Shown here piece after piece: positions 15,933 through 24,600 of a DNA stretch of 30,986 nt. Source of the stretch: DATEJJ01 sp039649115 (GTDB lineage: Bacteria; Actinomycetota; Actinomycetes; Mycobacteriales; Micromonosporaceae); assembly GCA_039649115.1 (NCBI GenBank), contig JBBWZQ010000173.1, positions 1 through 30,986 of the forward strand, read 5' to 3'. Positions within the stretch are counted from its first letter, which is position 1, and each line of letters starts with the position of its first letter. Made by a program: the position numbers and the translations under genes. The notes under the pieces are model-generated. The model had not been told where the DNA came from and did not search any database. It saw only the letters and a list, made by a program, of their open reading frames with translations.

Positions 15933-17744
15933 TCAGGCCACGCGGACGAGCTGCCACTGCTGGGACGCCGCACCGTTGTCCGGCCGCTGGACCATCGGGG
16001 CGCCGTTGCCGGTCGCGCCGCCGTCGTCCAGGGCGAGCCCGCTGTGCTGGCAGATGAGCTTATAGTTTCCGTTGCCGGTCGCGGTGATCGCCCACCGCTG
16101 CGGTGTGCCGCTGTTGGCGGTCCACTGGACGAGGCTGGATCCCGCCGTGCCCACGCTGCCGTTGTCCAGGGCCTTGCCGCTGCGCTGGCAGATCAGCTGG
16201 TAGATCCCGCCGCCGACGCTGTTGACGGTCCAGTGCTGCGGGGTACCGCCGTTGTCGGTCCACTGCATCACGGTGGCGCCGTTGGTGGTGGTGTTGCCGT
16301 TGTCCAGCGCCTTGCCGCTGTGCGCGCAGACCAGCTTGTACACCCCGCCGGAGACGACGGCTGAGCCGGTCGCCGGCACGGGGTCGCCGGAAACCTCGAC
16401 CACGACCACGGAGTCGTTCGCGTTCGGCGCGCTGGCGGGCACCGTCACGTTGATGTACCCGCCGCTGACCGTGTAGTTCAGCGACGTGCCGGGCGCGTTG
16501 AGCAGGGAGATCCGGCTGATCGAGTTCTGCAGCGCGGGGATCTGCAGCATGCCGCTGGAGGGCCAGGTGAAGACGTGTGCGAACAGCTTGCCGGTCTTCT
16601 TCGTGAACAGCCCCCACGCCGGTTCGGCGGGGTACGGGCTGCCCGTGGTGCCGTAAATGCTGTCGCTGTGCACGCTCATCCAGGAGCCGAGCGCGTTGAG
16701 GATGGTGACCGATCCGGGGGTCGGCGTACCGTCGCCCCGGGGGCCGATGTTGAGCAGGTAGTTCCCGTCCCGGGAGACCACCGTGACGAGCTCGCGGATG
16801 ATCGCCTGCGGGGACCGGTACGAGTTCTCGCTCCCCGCGTTGTAGCCCCAGGCGCCGTTCATCGTGGCGCAGGTCTCCCACTGCCGTGCCAGCGGGCGCG
16901 CCGGCACCATCTGCTCAGGGCACTCGAAGTCGCCCAGGCCGAAGCCGCGCTTGACCCGCTCGTTGACGATCAGGCCGGGCTTGAGCCCGACCAGCCAGTT
17001 GTAGAGGCTCTGCCCGTCGGACTCGATCCACCAGTCCGCGAGCGTCGGCGCGGCCTGGTTGGCGCACCAGTCCCCGTCGAACCACAGGATCGCCGGGTCG
17101 TACCTGGTGAGCAGCTCCTGCAGCTGCGCCTTCATGTCGGTGATGTAGCTGGCCCGCGCGGCCAGTGACGACATGGTGGAGAAGGTCGTGTCGGTGTGGC
17201 GGATGGTCTGTGACCGGTGGTTCCAGTCCAGGATCGAGTAGTACAGCCCGAACCTGATGCCCTGGGCGTCACACTCCGCCTTCAGCGCGGCCAGCAGGTC
17301 CGGCTGGTAGGCCGTGTAGGCGTGCAGGTTGTACCGCTTGGTCCCGGTGGTGTCGGTGAAGCTGGGCACGGCCGAGTCCCACATGGCGAAGCCCTCGTGG
17401 TGCTTGGCCGTGATGACGAGGTACTTCATGCCGGCCGTCTTCGCCAGCCCGACGATGGTGGACGCGCTGAAGCGGCTCGGGTTGAACGGTGCGGACACCT
17501 GCGCCTGGTAGGCCGCCTTGGTCCAGTTCTCGATGCTGAACGCCCACTCGCCGTGGCCCAGGTACGAGTACGACCCGAAGTGGATGAACATGCCGAAGCG
17601 CCCGGCGTACCACCACGCCATCTTGGCGGGCACCGAGTAGGCCGACGCGGCAGTCGGCGACAGCAGGACCGGCAGGCCGGCCGCGGCGCTCCCGGCGACC
17701 GCGCCGGCTCTGAGAAACTGGCGGCGACTCACGTGTGCGGACAT
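15933..17744 (-). CDS. Secreted GH29 alpha-L-fucosidase with ricin-type lectin domain
   Basis: This 603-residue protein starts at an ATG with GAGGGG six bases upstream. A Tat signal is present (SRRQFLRAG, about residues 6-14) with a hydrophobic stretch up to ASAYS. The GH29 barrel has RFGMFIHFGSYS, the HHEGFAMWDS motif, GLYYSILDW and the likely nucleophile aspartate at about 223 in LWFDGDWC, plus NYLLNIGPRGDG. The last ~140 residues are a three-fold ricin/trefoil lectin with repeated (V/I)CxxSGxALDNG and QHW/QRW/QQW motifs. The enzyme removes alpha-linked L-fucose from glycans outside the cell. It is divergent from the ABC importer operon at 17844, with a strong operator candidate between them. 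Confidence 0.94.
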   Translation of the reverse strand: MSAHVSRRQFLRAGAVAGSAAAGLPVLLSPTAASAYSVPAKMAWWYAGRFGMFIHFGSYSYLGHGEWAFSIENWTKAAYQAQVSAPFNPSRFSASTIVGLAKTAGMKYLVITAKHHEGFAMWDSAVPSFTDTTGTKRYNLHAYTAYQPDLLAALKAECDAQGIRFGLYYSILDWNHRSQTIRHTDTTFSTMSSLAARASYITDMKAQLQELLTRYDPAILWFDGDWCANQAAPTLADWWIESDGQSLYNWLVGLKPGLIVNERVKRGFGLGDFECPEQMVPARPLARQWETCATMNGAWGYNAGSENSYRSPQAIIRELVTVVSRDGNYLLNIGPRGDGTPTPGSVTILNALGSWMSVHSDSIYGTTGSPYPAEPAWGLFTKKTGKLFAHVFTWPSSGMLQIPALQNSISRISLLNAPGTSLNYTVSGGYINVTVPASAPNANDSVVVVEVSGDPVPATGSAVVSGGVYKLVCAHSGKALDNGNTTTNGATVMQWTDNGGTPQHWTVNSVGGGIYQLICQRSGKALDNGSVGTAGSSLVQWTANSGTPQRWAITATGNGNYKLICQHSGLALDDGGATGNGAPMVQRPDNGAASQQWQLVRVA

Positions 17745-17769
17745 GGGGCACCCCTCACTTGCACTTCGA

Positions 17770-17786
17770 TGTATAAATGTCATACA
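17770..17786. promoter_or_regulatory. TGTAT-n7-ATACA inverted repeat
   Basis: A perfect five-base inverted repeat TGTAT (17770-17774) and ATACA (17782-17786) lies in the AT-richest part of the intergenic space. It is 26 bases upstream of the fucosidase ATG (minus strand) and could be an operator of a GntR-type regulator or simply overlap the -10 regions of the divergent promoters. Confidence 0.35.
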
Positions 17787-17811
17787 CCCGGCATGAGTTC
17801 GTTGGCCAGTC

Positions 17812-17827
17812 GTCGAAGCGCTTCGAC
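17812..17827. promoter_or_regulatory. Perfect 16-bp palindrome, LacI-type operator candidate
   Basis: GTCGAAGCGCTTCGAC is a perfect 16-base palindrome located 16 bases before the ATG of the importer binding protein and about 70 bases before the fucosidase start. Even-spaced CG-centred palindromes of this kind are the hallmark of LacI-family operators that control sugar ABC operons in actinobacteria. It would occlude the binding-protein ribosome site or promoter and so give sugar-dependent repression. No LacI-family gene is present in the window. Confidence 0.65.
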
Positions 17828-17843
17828 AGAAGGGGAACCCTCC

Positions 17844-19238
17844 ATGCGCACCGCCCTGCCCACCCGGCCCCGCTCCGCCACGCAGTACCGTCCAGACAGG
17901 CACGCCCTCTCGCGCCGGAGCCTCCTCGCCGGGGTGACCGGTGCCGGCGGGCTGGCCATCGCGGGCTGCACCAGCGGCAACGGCACGAGCGCACCCACAC
18001 CGTCCAGAGTGGACATGGACGCCGAGCTGCGGAAGCCGGCCACCGTCACGGTCTGGACGTGGGTCACCATCGAGGAGATCGCGCGGCTGTTCCAGAAGAA
18101 GTACCCGAGCATCAAGCTGAACATCGTCAACGCCGGGCAGGGCGGCGACGAGTACACCAAGTTCCGCACCTCGCTGCAGGCCAGGTCCGGCCTGCCGGAC
18201 GTGGTGCAGCTGGAGTACAACCACATCCCCGGGTTCCGGATCACCGACTCACTGGAGGACCTGACCCCGTACGGCGCGGCCGGGCTCGCCGGAAAGTTCA
18301 ATCCCGCGGTGTGGAAGCTGGTCAGCGCGGACGCCAAGGTGTGGGCACTGCCCACCGACGGCGGCCCGATGGCCATGATGTACCGCAAGGATGTCCTGGA
18401 CCGGCACCAGATCAGCGTGCCGACCACGTGGCCGGAGTTCGCCGCCGCGGCGCGCAAGCTGCACGCCGCCGACCCGACCGCGTACCTGGCCAACTTCCCG
18501 CCGGCCGACACCGGCCCGTTCTTCGGGCTGGCCTGGCAGGCCGGTGCGCGACCGTTCACCGTGAAGTCGCGCACCGACCTGAAGTTTTCACTCAATGACG
18601 CCAGCGCGAAGAAGCTGGTCCAGCTCTGGCAGCCGCTCATCGCCGACGGCGTGGTCTCGGTCGACCCGGACTTCACCGACCAGTGGTTCAAGGGCATGTC
18701 CAGCGGCAAGTATGCCATCTGGTTCGTCGGCGCCTGGGGTCCCTACTTCTTGACCACCTCCGCCAAGGACACGGCGGGCAAGTGGCGGGTCGCGCAGATT
18801 CCACAGTGGACAGCGGGCGCCAACGAGTCCGGGTACTGGGGCGGCTCGTCCCTGGCGGTCGTCAAGGGCTCCAAGGCCGCCGCGGCCGGGGCCGCGTTCA
18901 TCCAGTTCCTGACCACCGATCCCGAGGCGTACGGCATCTTCGTCAACAAGCTCCACCAGTACCCGGTCACCACGGCGACGCTCGGCGATCCCGCGTTCGT
19001 CGACAACGCGGACCCCTTCTACGGCGGCCAGAAGGTCAACCAGATACTCGCGAAGATCAGCCAGGGGGTCGCGACCGACTTCCAGTGGAGCCCGGTGGAC
19101 GAGTTCGTCTCCTCCTCGATCACGGACACGTTCGGCAAGGCGGTCGCCGCCAAGGGCAATCTGTCGCAGGGACTCGACGCCTGGCAGAAGGCGGTCGTGG
19201 ACTACAGCAAGAAGCAGGGCTTCACGGTCGAAGGGTGA
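17844..19238 (+). CDS. Sugar ABC transporter solute-binding lipoprotein
   Basis: This 464-residue protein starts at an ATG after GAAGGGG. It carries a Tat-like SRRSLLAG and a lipobox IAGC (lipidated cysteine at about 42). The mature part is a typical family 1 solute-binding protein: VTVWTWVTIEEIARLFQKKY, LPDVVQLEYNHIPGF, WALPTDGGPMAMMYRKDVL, YAIWFVGAWGPYF, YWGGSSLAVVKGS. It is followed two bases later by the first permease gene and belongs to the MalE/CUT1 group that binds di- and oligosaccharides. The neighbours (fucosidase, beta-galactosidase) suggest a galactose/fucose-containing sugar as the ligand, which is inference. Confidence 0.93.
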   Translation: MRTALPTRPRSATQYRPDRHALSRRSLLAGVTGAGGLAIAGCTSGNGTSAPTPSRVDMDAELRKPATVTVWTWVTIEEIARLFQKKYPSIKLNIVNAGQGGDEYTKFRTSLQARSGLPDVVQLEYNHIPGFRITDSLEDLTPYGAAGLAGKFNPAVWKLVSADAKVWALPTDGGPMAMMYRKDVLDRHQISVPTTWPEFAAAARKLHAADPTAYLANFPPADTGPFFGLAWQAGARPFTVKSRTDLKFSLNDASAKKLVQLWQPLIADGVVSVDPDFTDQWFKGMSSGKYAIWFVGAWGPYFLTTSAKDTAGKWRVAQIPQWTAGANESGYWGGSSLAVVKGSKAAAAGAAFIQFLTTDPEAYGIFVNKLHQYPVTTATLGDPAFVDNADPFYGGQKVNQILAKISQGVATDFQWSPVDEFVSSSITDTFGKAVAAKGNLSQGLDAWQKAVVDYSKKQGFTVEG

Positions 19239-19240
19239 GC

Positions 19241-20137
19241 ATGTCCGCGGGTTCCGCCCGGCGCCGCATGCGCCACCAGCTCACCGGGTACGCCTTCGTC
19301 CTGCCCTTCATGGTGGTGTTCGTCGCCATGCTGGTGGTGCCGCTGGGCTACGCGCTGTATCTCAGCCTGTTCCGGCACCAGCTGATCGGCGGCACCGTCT
19401 TCGCCGGCCTCGGCAACTACCGGGCGGCCCTGTCCGACCACCTGCTCTGGGCCGGCGTGGCGCGCACCGCCACGCTCCTCGTCATCCAGGTGCCGGTGAT
19501 GATCGGGCTGGCGCTGGGCAGCGCCCTGGCGCTGGACAGCGGCCGGCTCGCACTGGCCAGGCTGGTGCGCCTGGGCATCTTCCTGCCGTTCGCGGTACCC
19601 GGCGTGGTCGCCGCGCTGATGTGGGGATACCTGTATGGCCCGGACTTCGGCCCATTCGCCCAGCTCGCCGCGAAGGTGGGGCTGGGCCGGCCCGGCTTCC
19701 TCACCGGCTCCTGGATGCTCGGCTCGCTGGGCAACGTCGTCACGTGGGAGTTCACCGGATACAACATGATCATATTGTTCGCCGCCATGCAGGCCATCCC
19801 GACGGAGTTGTACGAGGCGGCGCGGATGGACGGCGCCGGGCCGGTGCGCGTCGCGTGGCGCATCAAGCTCCCGCTGATCCGGCCGGCTCTGCTGCTGACC
19901 GTGCTGTTCTCCATCATCGGCACGTTCCAGCTGTTCAACGAGCCCAACATCATGTCCAGGCTCGCACCGACGGTGATCGGCACGTCGTACACGCCGAACC
20001 TGTACGCGTACAACCTCGCCTTCACCAACCAGGAGATCAACTACTCCGCCGCCGTCTCGTTCGCGCTGGGCTTCGTGATCCTGGTGGTGTCCTACGCGGC
20101 GATGTTCCTGGCCAACCGGAGGAGGCCCGCACGATGA
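19241..20137 (+). CDS. Sugar ABC transporter permease, MalF-type
   Basis: This 298-residue protein has six membrane segments and the CUT1 signature EAA loop (ELYEAARMDGAGPVRVAWRIKLPLIRPA), which contacts the shared ATPase. Its start lies two bases after the binding-protein stop; the GAAGGGTGAG overlapping that stop probably supplies the ribosome site. Its stop overlaps the start of the second permease as ATGA. No ATPase gene is in the operon, which is usual for actinobacterial CUT1 importers that share the MsiK ATPase encoded elsewhere. Confidence 0.93.
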   Translation: MSAGSARRRMRHQLTGYAFVLPFMVVFVAMLVVPLGYALYLSLFRHQLIGGTVFAGLGNYRAALSDHLLWAGVARTATLLVIQVPVMIGLALGSALALDSGRLALARLVRLGIFLPFAVPGVVAALMWGYLYGPDFGPFAQLAAKVGLGRPGFLTGSWMLGSLGNVVTWEFTGYNMIILFAAMQAIPTELYEAARMDGAGPVRVAWRIKLPLIRPALLLTVLFSIIGTFQLFNEPNIMSRLAPTVIGTSYTPNLYAYNLAFTNQEINYSAAVSFALGFVILVVSYAAMFLANRRRPAR

Positions 20138-20994
20138 CCGGACGGACCGGCCGGCCCCGGCGGCGCAGCCCGCTGCTGACCGTGGTCATGCTGGCCGTGC
20201 TGTGCTATTTCCTGCTGCCGCTGTGCTGGCTGGCCGTGGCGTCCACAAAGGACACGAGTGGGCTGTTCAGCAGCTTCGGCCTGTGGTTCCACGGATTCCA
20301 CCTGTTCAGCAACGTGCACCAGGTGCTCGGCTACGACCACGGCGTGTACCTGCACTGGCTGGCCAACACGGTGCTGTACGCCGGGGTGAGTGCGGTGGGC
20401 GCGGCACTGCTGGCCACCCTGGGCGGGTACGGCTTCGCCAAGTTCCGCTTCGCCGGTGCGGAGTTGATGTTCCGCGCCGTGCTGGGTTCGGTGATGGTAC
20501 CGGCCACCGCCCTGGCGGTGCCCATCTACCTCCTGTTCAGCAAGGCTGGTCTGGTGGACACGCCGCAGGCGGTGATCATCCCGTCGCTGCTCAACCCGCT
20601 CGGCCTGTACCTGATGCGGGTGTACGCCGCGGACGCGGTCGACGACAAACTCCTGGAGGCTGCCCGCATCGACGGCGCGGGCGAACTGCGCATCTTCCTC
20701 CGGGTGGCGTTCCGGCTCCTGGTGCCCGGCTTCATCACGGTGCTGCTGCTCTCGCTCGTCAGCACCTGGAACAACTACTTCCTCCCGCTGATCGTGCTGA
20801 ACACGCCGAGCCGGTTCCCGCTCACGGTCGGCCTGGCCCGATGGAACGCCGCGGCGAACGGCGGCAGCGGTTCGCAGGCCCTGTTCAACCTCGTCATCAC
20901 CGGGTCACTTCTGTCGATCATTCCGCTCATCGCGGTCTTCCTGCTGCTCCAGCGCTACTGGCAGAGCGGCATCGCGACGGGCAGCGTCCGGTAG
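20134..20994 (+). CDS. Sugar ABC transporter permease, MalG-type
   Basis: This 286-residue protein starts within the stop of the upstream permease (ATGA at 20134-20137), with GGAGGA fifteen bases upstream. It has a charged N-terminus, six membrane segments and the EAA loop LLEAARIDGAGELRIFLRVAFRLLVPG. The typical C-terminal motif KGxxxGAxK is replaced by QRYWQSGIATGSVR. It is the last gene of the importer operon and converges on the GH2 gene, with a hairpin between them. Confidence 0.93.
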   Translation: MTGRTGRPRRRSPLLTVVMLAVLCYFLLPLCWLAVASTKDTSGLFSSFGLWFHGFHLFSNVHQVLGYDHGVYLHWLANTVLYAGVSAVGAALLATLGGYGFAKFRFAGAELMFRAVLGSVMVPATALAVPIYLLFSKAGLVDTPQAVIIPSLLNPLGLYLMRVYAADAVDDKLLEAARIDGAGELRIFLRVAFRLLVPGFITVLLLSLVSTWNNYFLPLIVLNTPSRFPLTVGLARWNAAANGGSGSQALFNLVITGSLLSIIPLIAVFLLLQRYWQSGIATGSVR

Positions 20995-21008
20995 CCCAGG
21001 GCCGCGTG

Positions 21009-21033
21009 TATCTCAGGTGTCGAACCTGAGATA
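21009..21033. terminator. Bidirectional terminator-type hairpin
   Basis: TATCTCAGGT (21009-21018) and ACCTGAGATA (21024-21033) form a perfect ten-base stem with a five-base loop (GTCGA). It begins fourteen bases after the last importer gene and covers the GH2 stop codon, so it could end both convergent transcripts. No T-run follows in either direction. Confidence 0.6.
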
Positions 21034-23766
21034 GACGGTGCGGCGGTAGTCACCGGCGGCCTGGTTGGGCTGGCTCTCCGGTCCGAGGTTGGCGGGCGGG
21101 TCGAACTTCGTGCCGGTGGGCGGGATCGCGTCGAGCAACGAGAGGTCACCCGCGGGGAACGGTACCGCCGTGAAGCGCGGGTCCACCCCCCACCGCGGGG
21201 TGAACAGGCGCAGGAAGAGGTTCTCGTCCTCGGCCACCAGCGTGAGGTTGCCCTGCCCGGTGTGCAGCACCGCCCAGTAGGTGTTCGCGTGGTAGCCCTT
21301 GAACTCCGGGTACTGCCACAGGTCTGCGCCGGTCGCCGTGTCGTTGTACGGCTTGGACCAGACACCGGTCACCGCGCCGCGCATCCGGTTCTTGTAGACG
21401 CGGTACGGGCCGGCGCCGAGCCAGGTGATGCCGGTGACCCCGGCCGCCGGGAGGTCGAAGTTCACCCCGAAGAAGTCCTGCGGCCCGGTGAGGTTGTACT
21501 GGTACGTCAGCTGCAGCCAGCCGCTCGGGAACAGCCGCCACCGCACCTGGGTGAGGTTACCGGTGTAGCCGGCCTCGACGAGGTACCCGGCACCGTCGGG
21601 CCGGTGGGTCAGCTCGCGCAGGCTCGCGGTACCGGCGGCCAGCGCGGGACCGTTCGTCAGCGGGATCGGCGCGCCGGCCAGCCGCCCGGTGCCGGTGTCG
21701 ATGGTGACCCAGGTGCGACCGGCGCGCATCGTCACGCCGGTGGCATCCCGCGTCGCGGTGACCGGCGGCTCACCGCGTCCCGTGGTGACGATCCGGCTGG
21801 CGTGCCCGGCCGCCTTCGTGATGGCCCACACCCAGGTGTAGATGTCCCGGCCGTGCGGGTCGGTGACGGTCAGCCGCAGCGCGTCGCAGCGGCGCCACCG
21901 CGCGGGCAGGGACAGGTCCAGGCTGCCGGTACCGCCCGGCGCGATGTCCGGACCGCGCACAGTGGACGTCACCACCACGCGGTGGCCGGTGTCCGAAGTG
22001 GACGGCTGCGGGAAGGTCACCAGGCTCCACGCGAACTGGCACTGGTCGGTGTTGGTGAAGTGGTACCGGTTCTCGATGGCGAGCCGCCCGTCGGCGAAGG
22101 TGAGCTGGATCGGCGCCCAGATCTCCCGTACCGTCGAGAAGCTCGCCTCCTTCTGCCGGTACGGGCCGACGATGCCGTCCGGCGCGGAGTTGCCGACCAC
22201 GTCGATGGCGCCACCCCGGTCGTCGCGGACGACCCCCTCGTCCAGCAGTGCCCAGATGAACCCGCCACCGGACAGGGGCATGGTGCCCATCAGCTTCCAG
22301 TAGTCGTTCAACCCCGCGCCGGCGCCGCCGTCGTACAGGCCGTGCAGGAACTCCGTCGACATGAAGATGGTGGACCCGCTCAGCTTGTTGAGCGTGCTCT
22401 GGTACGTCTCGTAGTGGTCGGTGTCGATGTCGGAGAACTTGGCCCAGGGGTGCAGGACCTTGCGCTGCTGCGGGTCGTAGCGGGCGAAGTCGTCGTCGAC
22501 CGCGGTGTTCCAGCCACCCTCGTTGCCGTTGTCCCAGAACAGGATCGACGGGTGGTTGACGTCGCGGGTCACCATCTCGGCCACCAGCGGTGTCGCCGCG
22601 GCCTCGCTGTAGGACTTCTGCCAGCCGGCCAACTCGTCGAGCACGTACAGGCCCAACTCGTCGCACAGGTCGAGGAAGTGGACGTCGGGCGGGTAGTGCG
22701 ACATGCGCACCGCGTTCATGTTCATCTCCTTCATCAGGAGGATGTCCATGCGGCTGACGGCCGGGCTCGTGGTGCGCCCGGCATCCGGCCAGAACGTGTG
22801 CCGGTTCACGCCCTTGAGAATCACCTTGCGCCCGTTGACGTACACCCCGTCCCCGGCACGCACCTCGACGGTCCGGAAGCCGAACCGCTCGCTGACCCGG
22901 TGCAGGTCCCGGCCGCCCGCGCGCAGCCGCACCTCCACCTGGTACAGGTGCGGCGTCTCGGCCGTCCACGGCAGCGGCCCCGGCACGGTGCCGGCCAGCC
23001 GGACCACCCCGGCACCGGCCGGCACCGCCGCGCGCAGCACCGGCCCGACCGGGGTACCGCCGAGCGTGCGCACCCGCGCCACCAGCCCGTCCGCCGAGTC
23101 GATCCCGCCCAGGTAGGCGTCCACCGTGAGCGAGCCGTCCGCGCGCGCGTCCACGGCCAGCCGGTCGATGTGCTGCGCCGGGTGAGCCTGCAGGTAGACC
23201 GGCCGGTAGATGCCGCTGAAGTTCCAGTAGTCACCCTGCCGCTCCGCGCGGTTGACGGAGTCGTCCGCCGACTCCCGCGCGACGGTTACCTCCAGCAGGT
23301 TCGGCCGGCCGTACGCCAGCAGCCCGGTCACGTCGTACCGGAACCGGTAGAAGCCGCCCCGGTGGGTGGGACCGGCACTGTGCCCGTTGACCCACACGTC
23401 GGTGTCGGTCATCGAGCCCTCGAACACCAGGTTGGTCCGCCTGTCCTGCCACGCGACGGGCACCGCGAACGCGTACCGGTACCGGCCCATCTCCCCCGGC
23501 GCGAGGTCGAACCCGTACCGGTAGGTGCCGAACCCCTTCGTCTCCCAGTTGGACGGCACCGGGATCTGCGACCACACCCCGCTGTTCCGGCCGCTGGTCA
23601 CCATGAACTCCCAGGCGACCGTGCGGTCTTTGTCCACTCCGGACAGATGGCTGATCTCGGTGGCGGTGACCCGCTGGTCCTCCGGGGGCCGTCCCGCCGG
23701 CGTCAAGCCGCTCGCGGTGACGCTCGCGGCGCCCGCAGCCAGGAACCCGCGCCGCCGAATGGTCAT
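21013..23766 (-). CDS. Secreted GH2 beta-galactosidase-like glycosidase
   Basis: This 917-residue protein starts at an ATG with GGGAGG close by, and has a Tat-like signal (RRRGFLAAG). It contains GH2 sugar-binding and immunoglobulin-like domains (GTYRYGFDLAPGEMGRYRYAF, DTDVWVNGHSAGPTHRGGFYRF), the TIM-barrel entry LKGVNRHTFWPDAG, an acid/base glutamate at about 416 in WDNGNEGG, and the likely nucleophile at about 472 in MSTEFLHGLYDGG. A C-terminal part with WLGAGPYRVYKNR corresponds to the LacZ small-chain domain in which ENYPDR-type residues are altered. GH2 enzymes cleave beta-galactosides, mannosides or glucuronides; the LacZ-like tail favours galactosides. The Tat signal predicts folded export. 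Confidence 0.9.
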   Translation of the reverse strand: MTIRRRGFLAAGAASVTASGLTPAGRPPEDQRVTATEISHLSGVDKDRTVAWEFMVTSGRNSGVWSQIPVPSNWETKGFGTYRYGFDLAPGEMGRYRYAFAVPVAWQDRRTNLVFEGSMTDTDVWVNGHSAGPTHRGGFYRFRYDVTGLLAYGRPNLLEVTVARESADDSVNRAERQGDYWNFSGIYRPVYLQAHPAQHIDRLAVDARADGSLTVDAYLGGIDSADGLVARVRTLGGTPVGPVLRAAVPAGAGVVRLAGTVPGPLPWTAETPHLYQVEVRLRAGGRDLHRVSERFGFRTVEVRAGDGVYVNGRKVILKGVNRHTFWPDAGRTTSPAVSRMDILLMKEMNMNAVRMSHYPPDVHFLDLCDELGLYVLDELAGWQKSYSEAAATPLVAEMVTRDVNHPSILFWDNGNEGGWNTAVDDDFARYDPQQRKVLHPWAKFSDIDTDHYETYQSTLNKLSGSTIFMSTEFLHGLYDGGAGAGLNDYWKLMGTMPLSGGGFIWALLDEGVVRDDRGGAIDVVGNSAPDGIVGPYRQKEASFSTVREIWAPIQLTFADGRLAIENRYHFTNTDQCQFAWSLVTFPQPSTSDTGHRVVVTSTVRGPDIAPGGTGSLDLSLPARWRRCDALRLTVTDPHGRDIYTWVWAITKAAGHASRIVTTGRGEPPVTATRDATGVTMRAGRTWVTIDTGTGRLAGAPIPLTNGPALAAGTASLRELTHRPDGAGYLVEAGYTGNLTQVRWRLFPSGWLQLTYQYNLTGPQDFFGVNFDLPAAGVTGITWLGAGPYRVYKNRMRGAVTGVWSKPYNDTATGADLWQYPEFKGYHANTYWAVLHTGQGNLTLVAEDENLFLRLFTPRWGVDPRFTAVPFPAGDLSLLDAIPPTGTKFDPPANLGPESQPNQAAGDYRRTVYLRFDT

Positions 23767-23878
23767 CGGTACCTCCCACCGGTTTCCGGACAGCAACCAT
23801 CGGTAACGGTAGATCTGTGACGCGCCCACGTCCATAGCCGCGGCCCGCCCGGACACGTACCGGCGCCGAGGAACAGGG

Positions 23879-24451
23879 TCAGCGATCCGCCCCGGCCGCC
23901 GGTGATCGCCCGGACGAGACGTAGATCGCGTGGACGACGCCGGTGCTGAAGGTCCCGCACCGGGCCAGCGCCAGCGGCACCTGCACGCCCTCGTCCTCGA
24001 ACAGGCGCTGCCCGCGTCCCACCACGATCGGATGGACCAGCAGGTGCAGCTCGTCGACGAGGCCCGCGCGCAGCAGGGTCCGGGCCAGCATGGTGCTCCC
24101 GATGACGGCGATGGTGCCGCCCGGCCGCTGCTTGAGCTCGGTGACCCCGGCGACCACCTCGCCGGCGAGCAGGGTCGAGTTGCGCCACTCCAGGTCACCG
24201 AGGGTCTTCGATACGACGACCTTGGCCGGCTTGTTCATCTGCGCCGCGACCGGGTCGTCGGCCGGCGCGTGCGCGAATGCCCCGGCGAAGCTCTGGTAGG
24301 TCACCCGTCCCAGGAGCATCGTGTCCGTCTCGGCGTTCATCGCCCACATCGCCTCGAACATCTCCTCGTTCTGGTACGGGAAGTGCCACTGGTCCGGCGC
24401 TTCCACCACGCCGTCCACCGAGATGAACTCCGCCACGACGATCTTTCTCAC
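23879..24451 (-). CDS. RibD C-terminal/dihydrofolate-reductase-fold protein
   Basis: This 190-residue protein begins at GTG (VRKIVVAEFISVDGVVEAPD) with a GAGGGAG site upstream. It matches the small stand-alone RibD_C/DHFR-like family: TDTMLLGRVTYQSFAG, NKPAKVVVSKTL, IAVIGSTMLARTLLRAGLVDELHLLVHPIVVGRGQRLF. Members bind NAD(P)H, but their substrates are mostly unknown and they should not be called folA. It is divergent from the YCII gene across 149 bases that probably hold both promoters. Confidence 0.9.
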   Translation of the reverse strand: MRKIVVAEFISVDGVVEAPDQWHFPYQNEEMFEAMWAMNAETDTMLLGRVTYQSFAGAFAHAPADDPVAAQMNKPAKVVVSKTLGDLEWRNSTLLAGEVVAGVTELKQRPGGTIAVIGSTMLARTLLRAGLVDELHLLVHPIVVGRGQRLFEDEGVQVPLALARCGTFSTGVVHAIYVSSGRSPAAGADR

Positions 24452-24600
24452 TGCGATCTCCCTCGCGTCCGCTGGCCGGTCGCTCTGTCAACCCGCCGCT
24501 ACTCGTGCGCCGAACGGGCCGGCCACCGATCGACAAGATCGGCAAAGTAGTTTCTGACCTGGTTGGATGGAGGTGTCGGGCGAACGGGAGGAGATGTGCG

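Noticed and set aside
21262..23820. 852-residue plus-strand ORF opposite GH2
   Set aside because: Shadow frame of the GH2 gene without any protein family signature.
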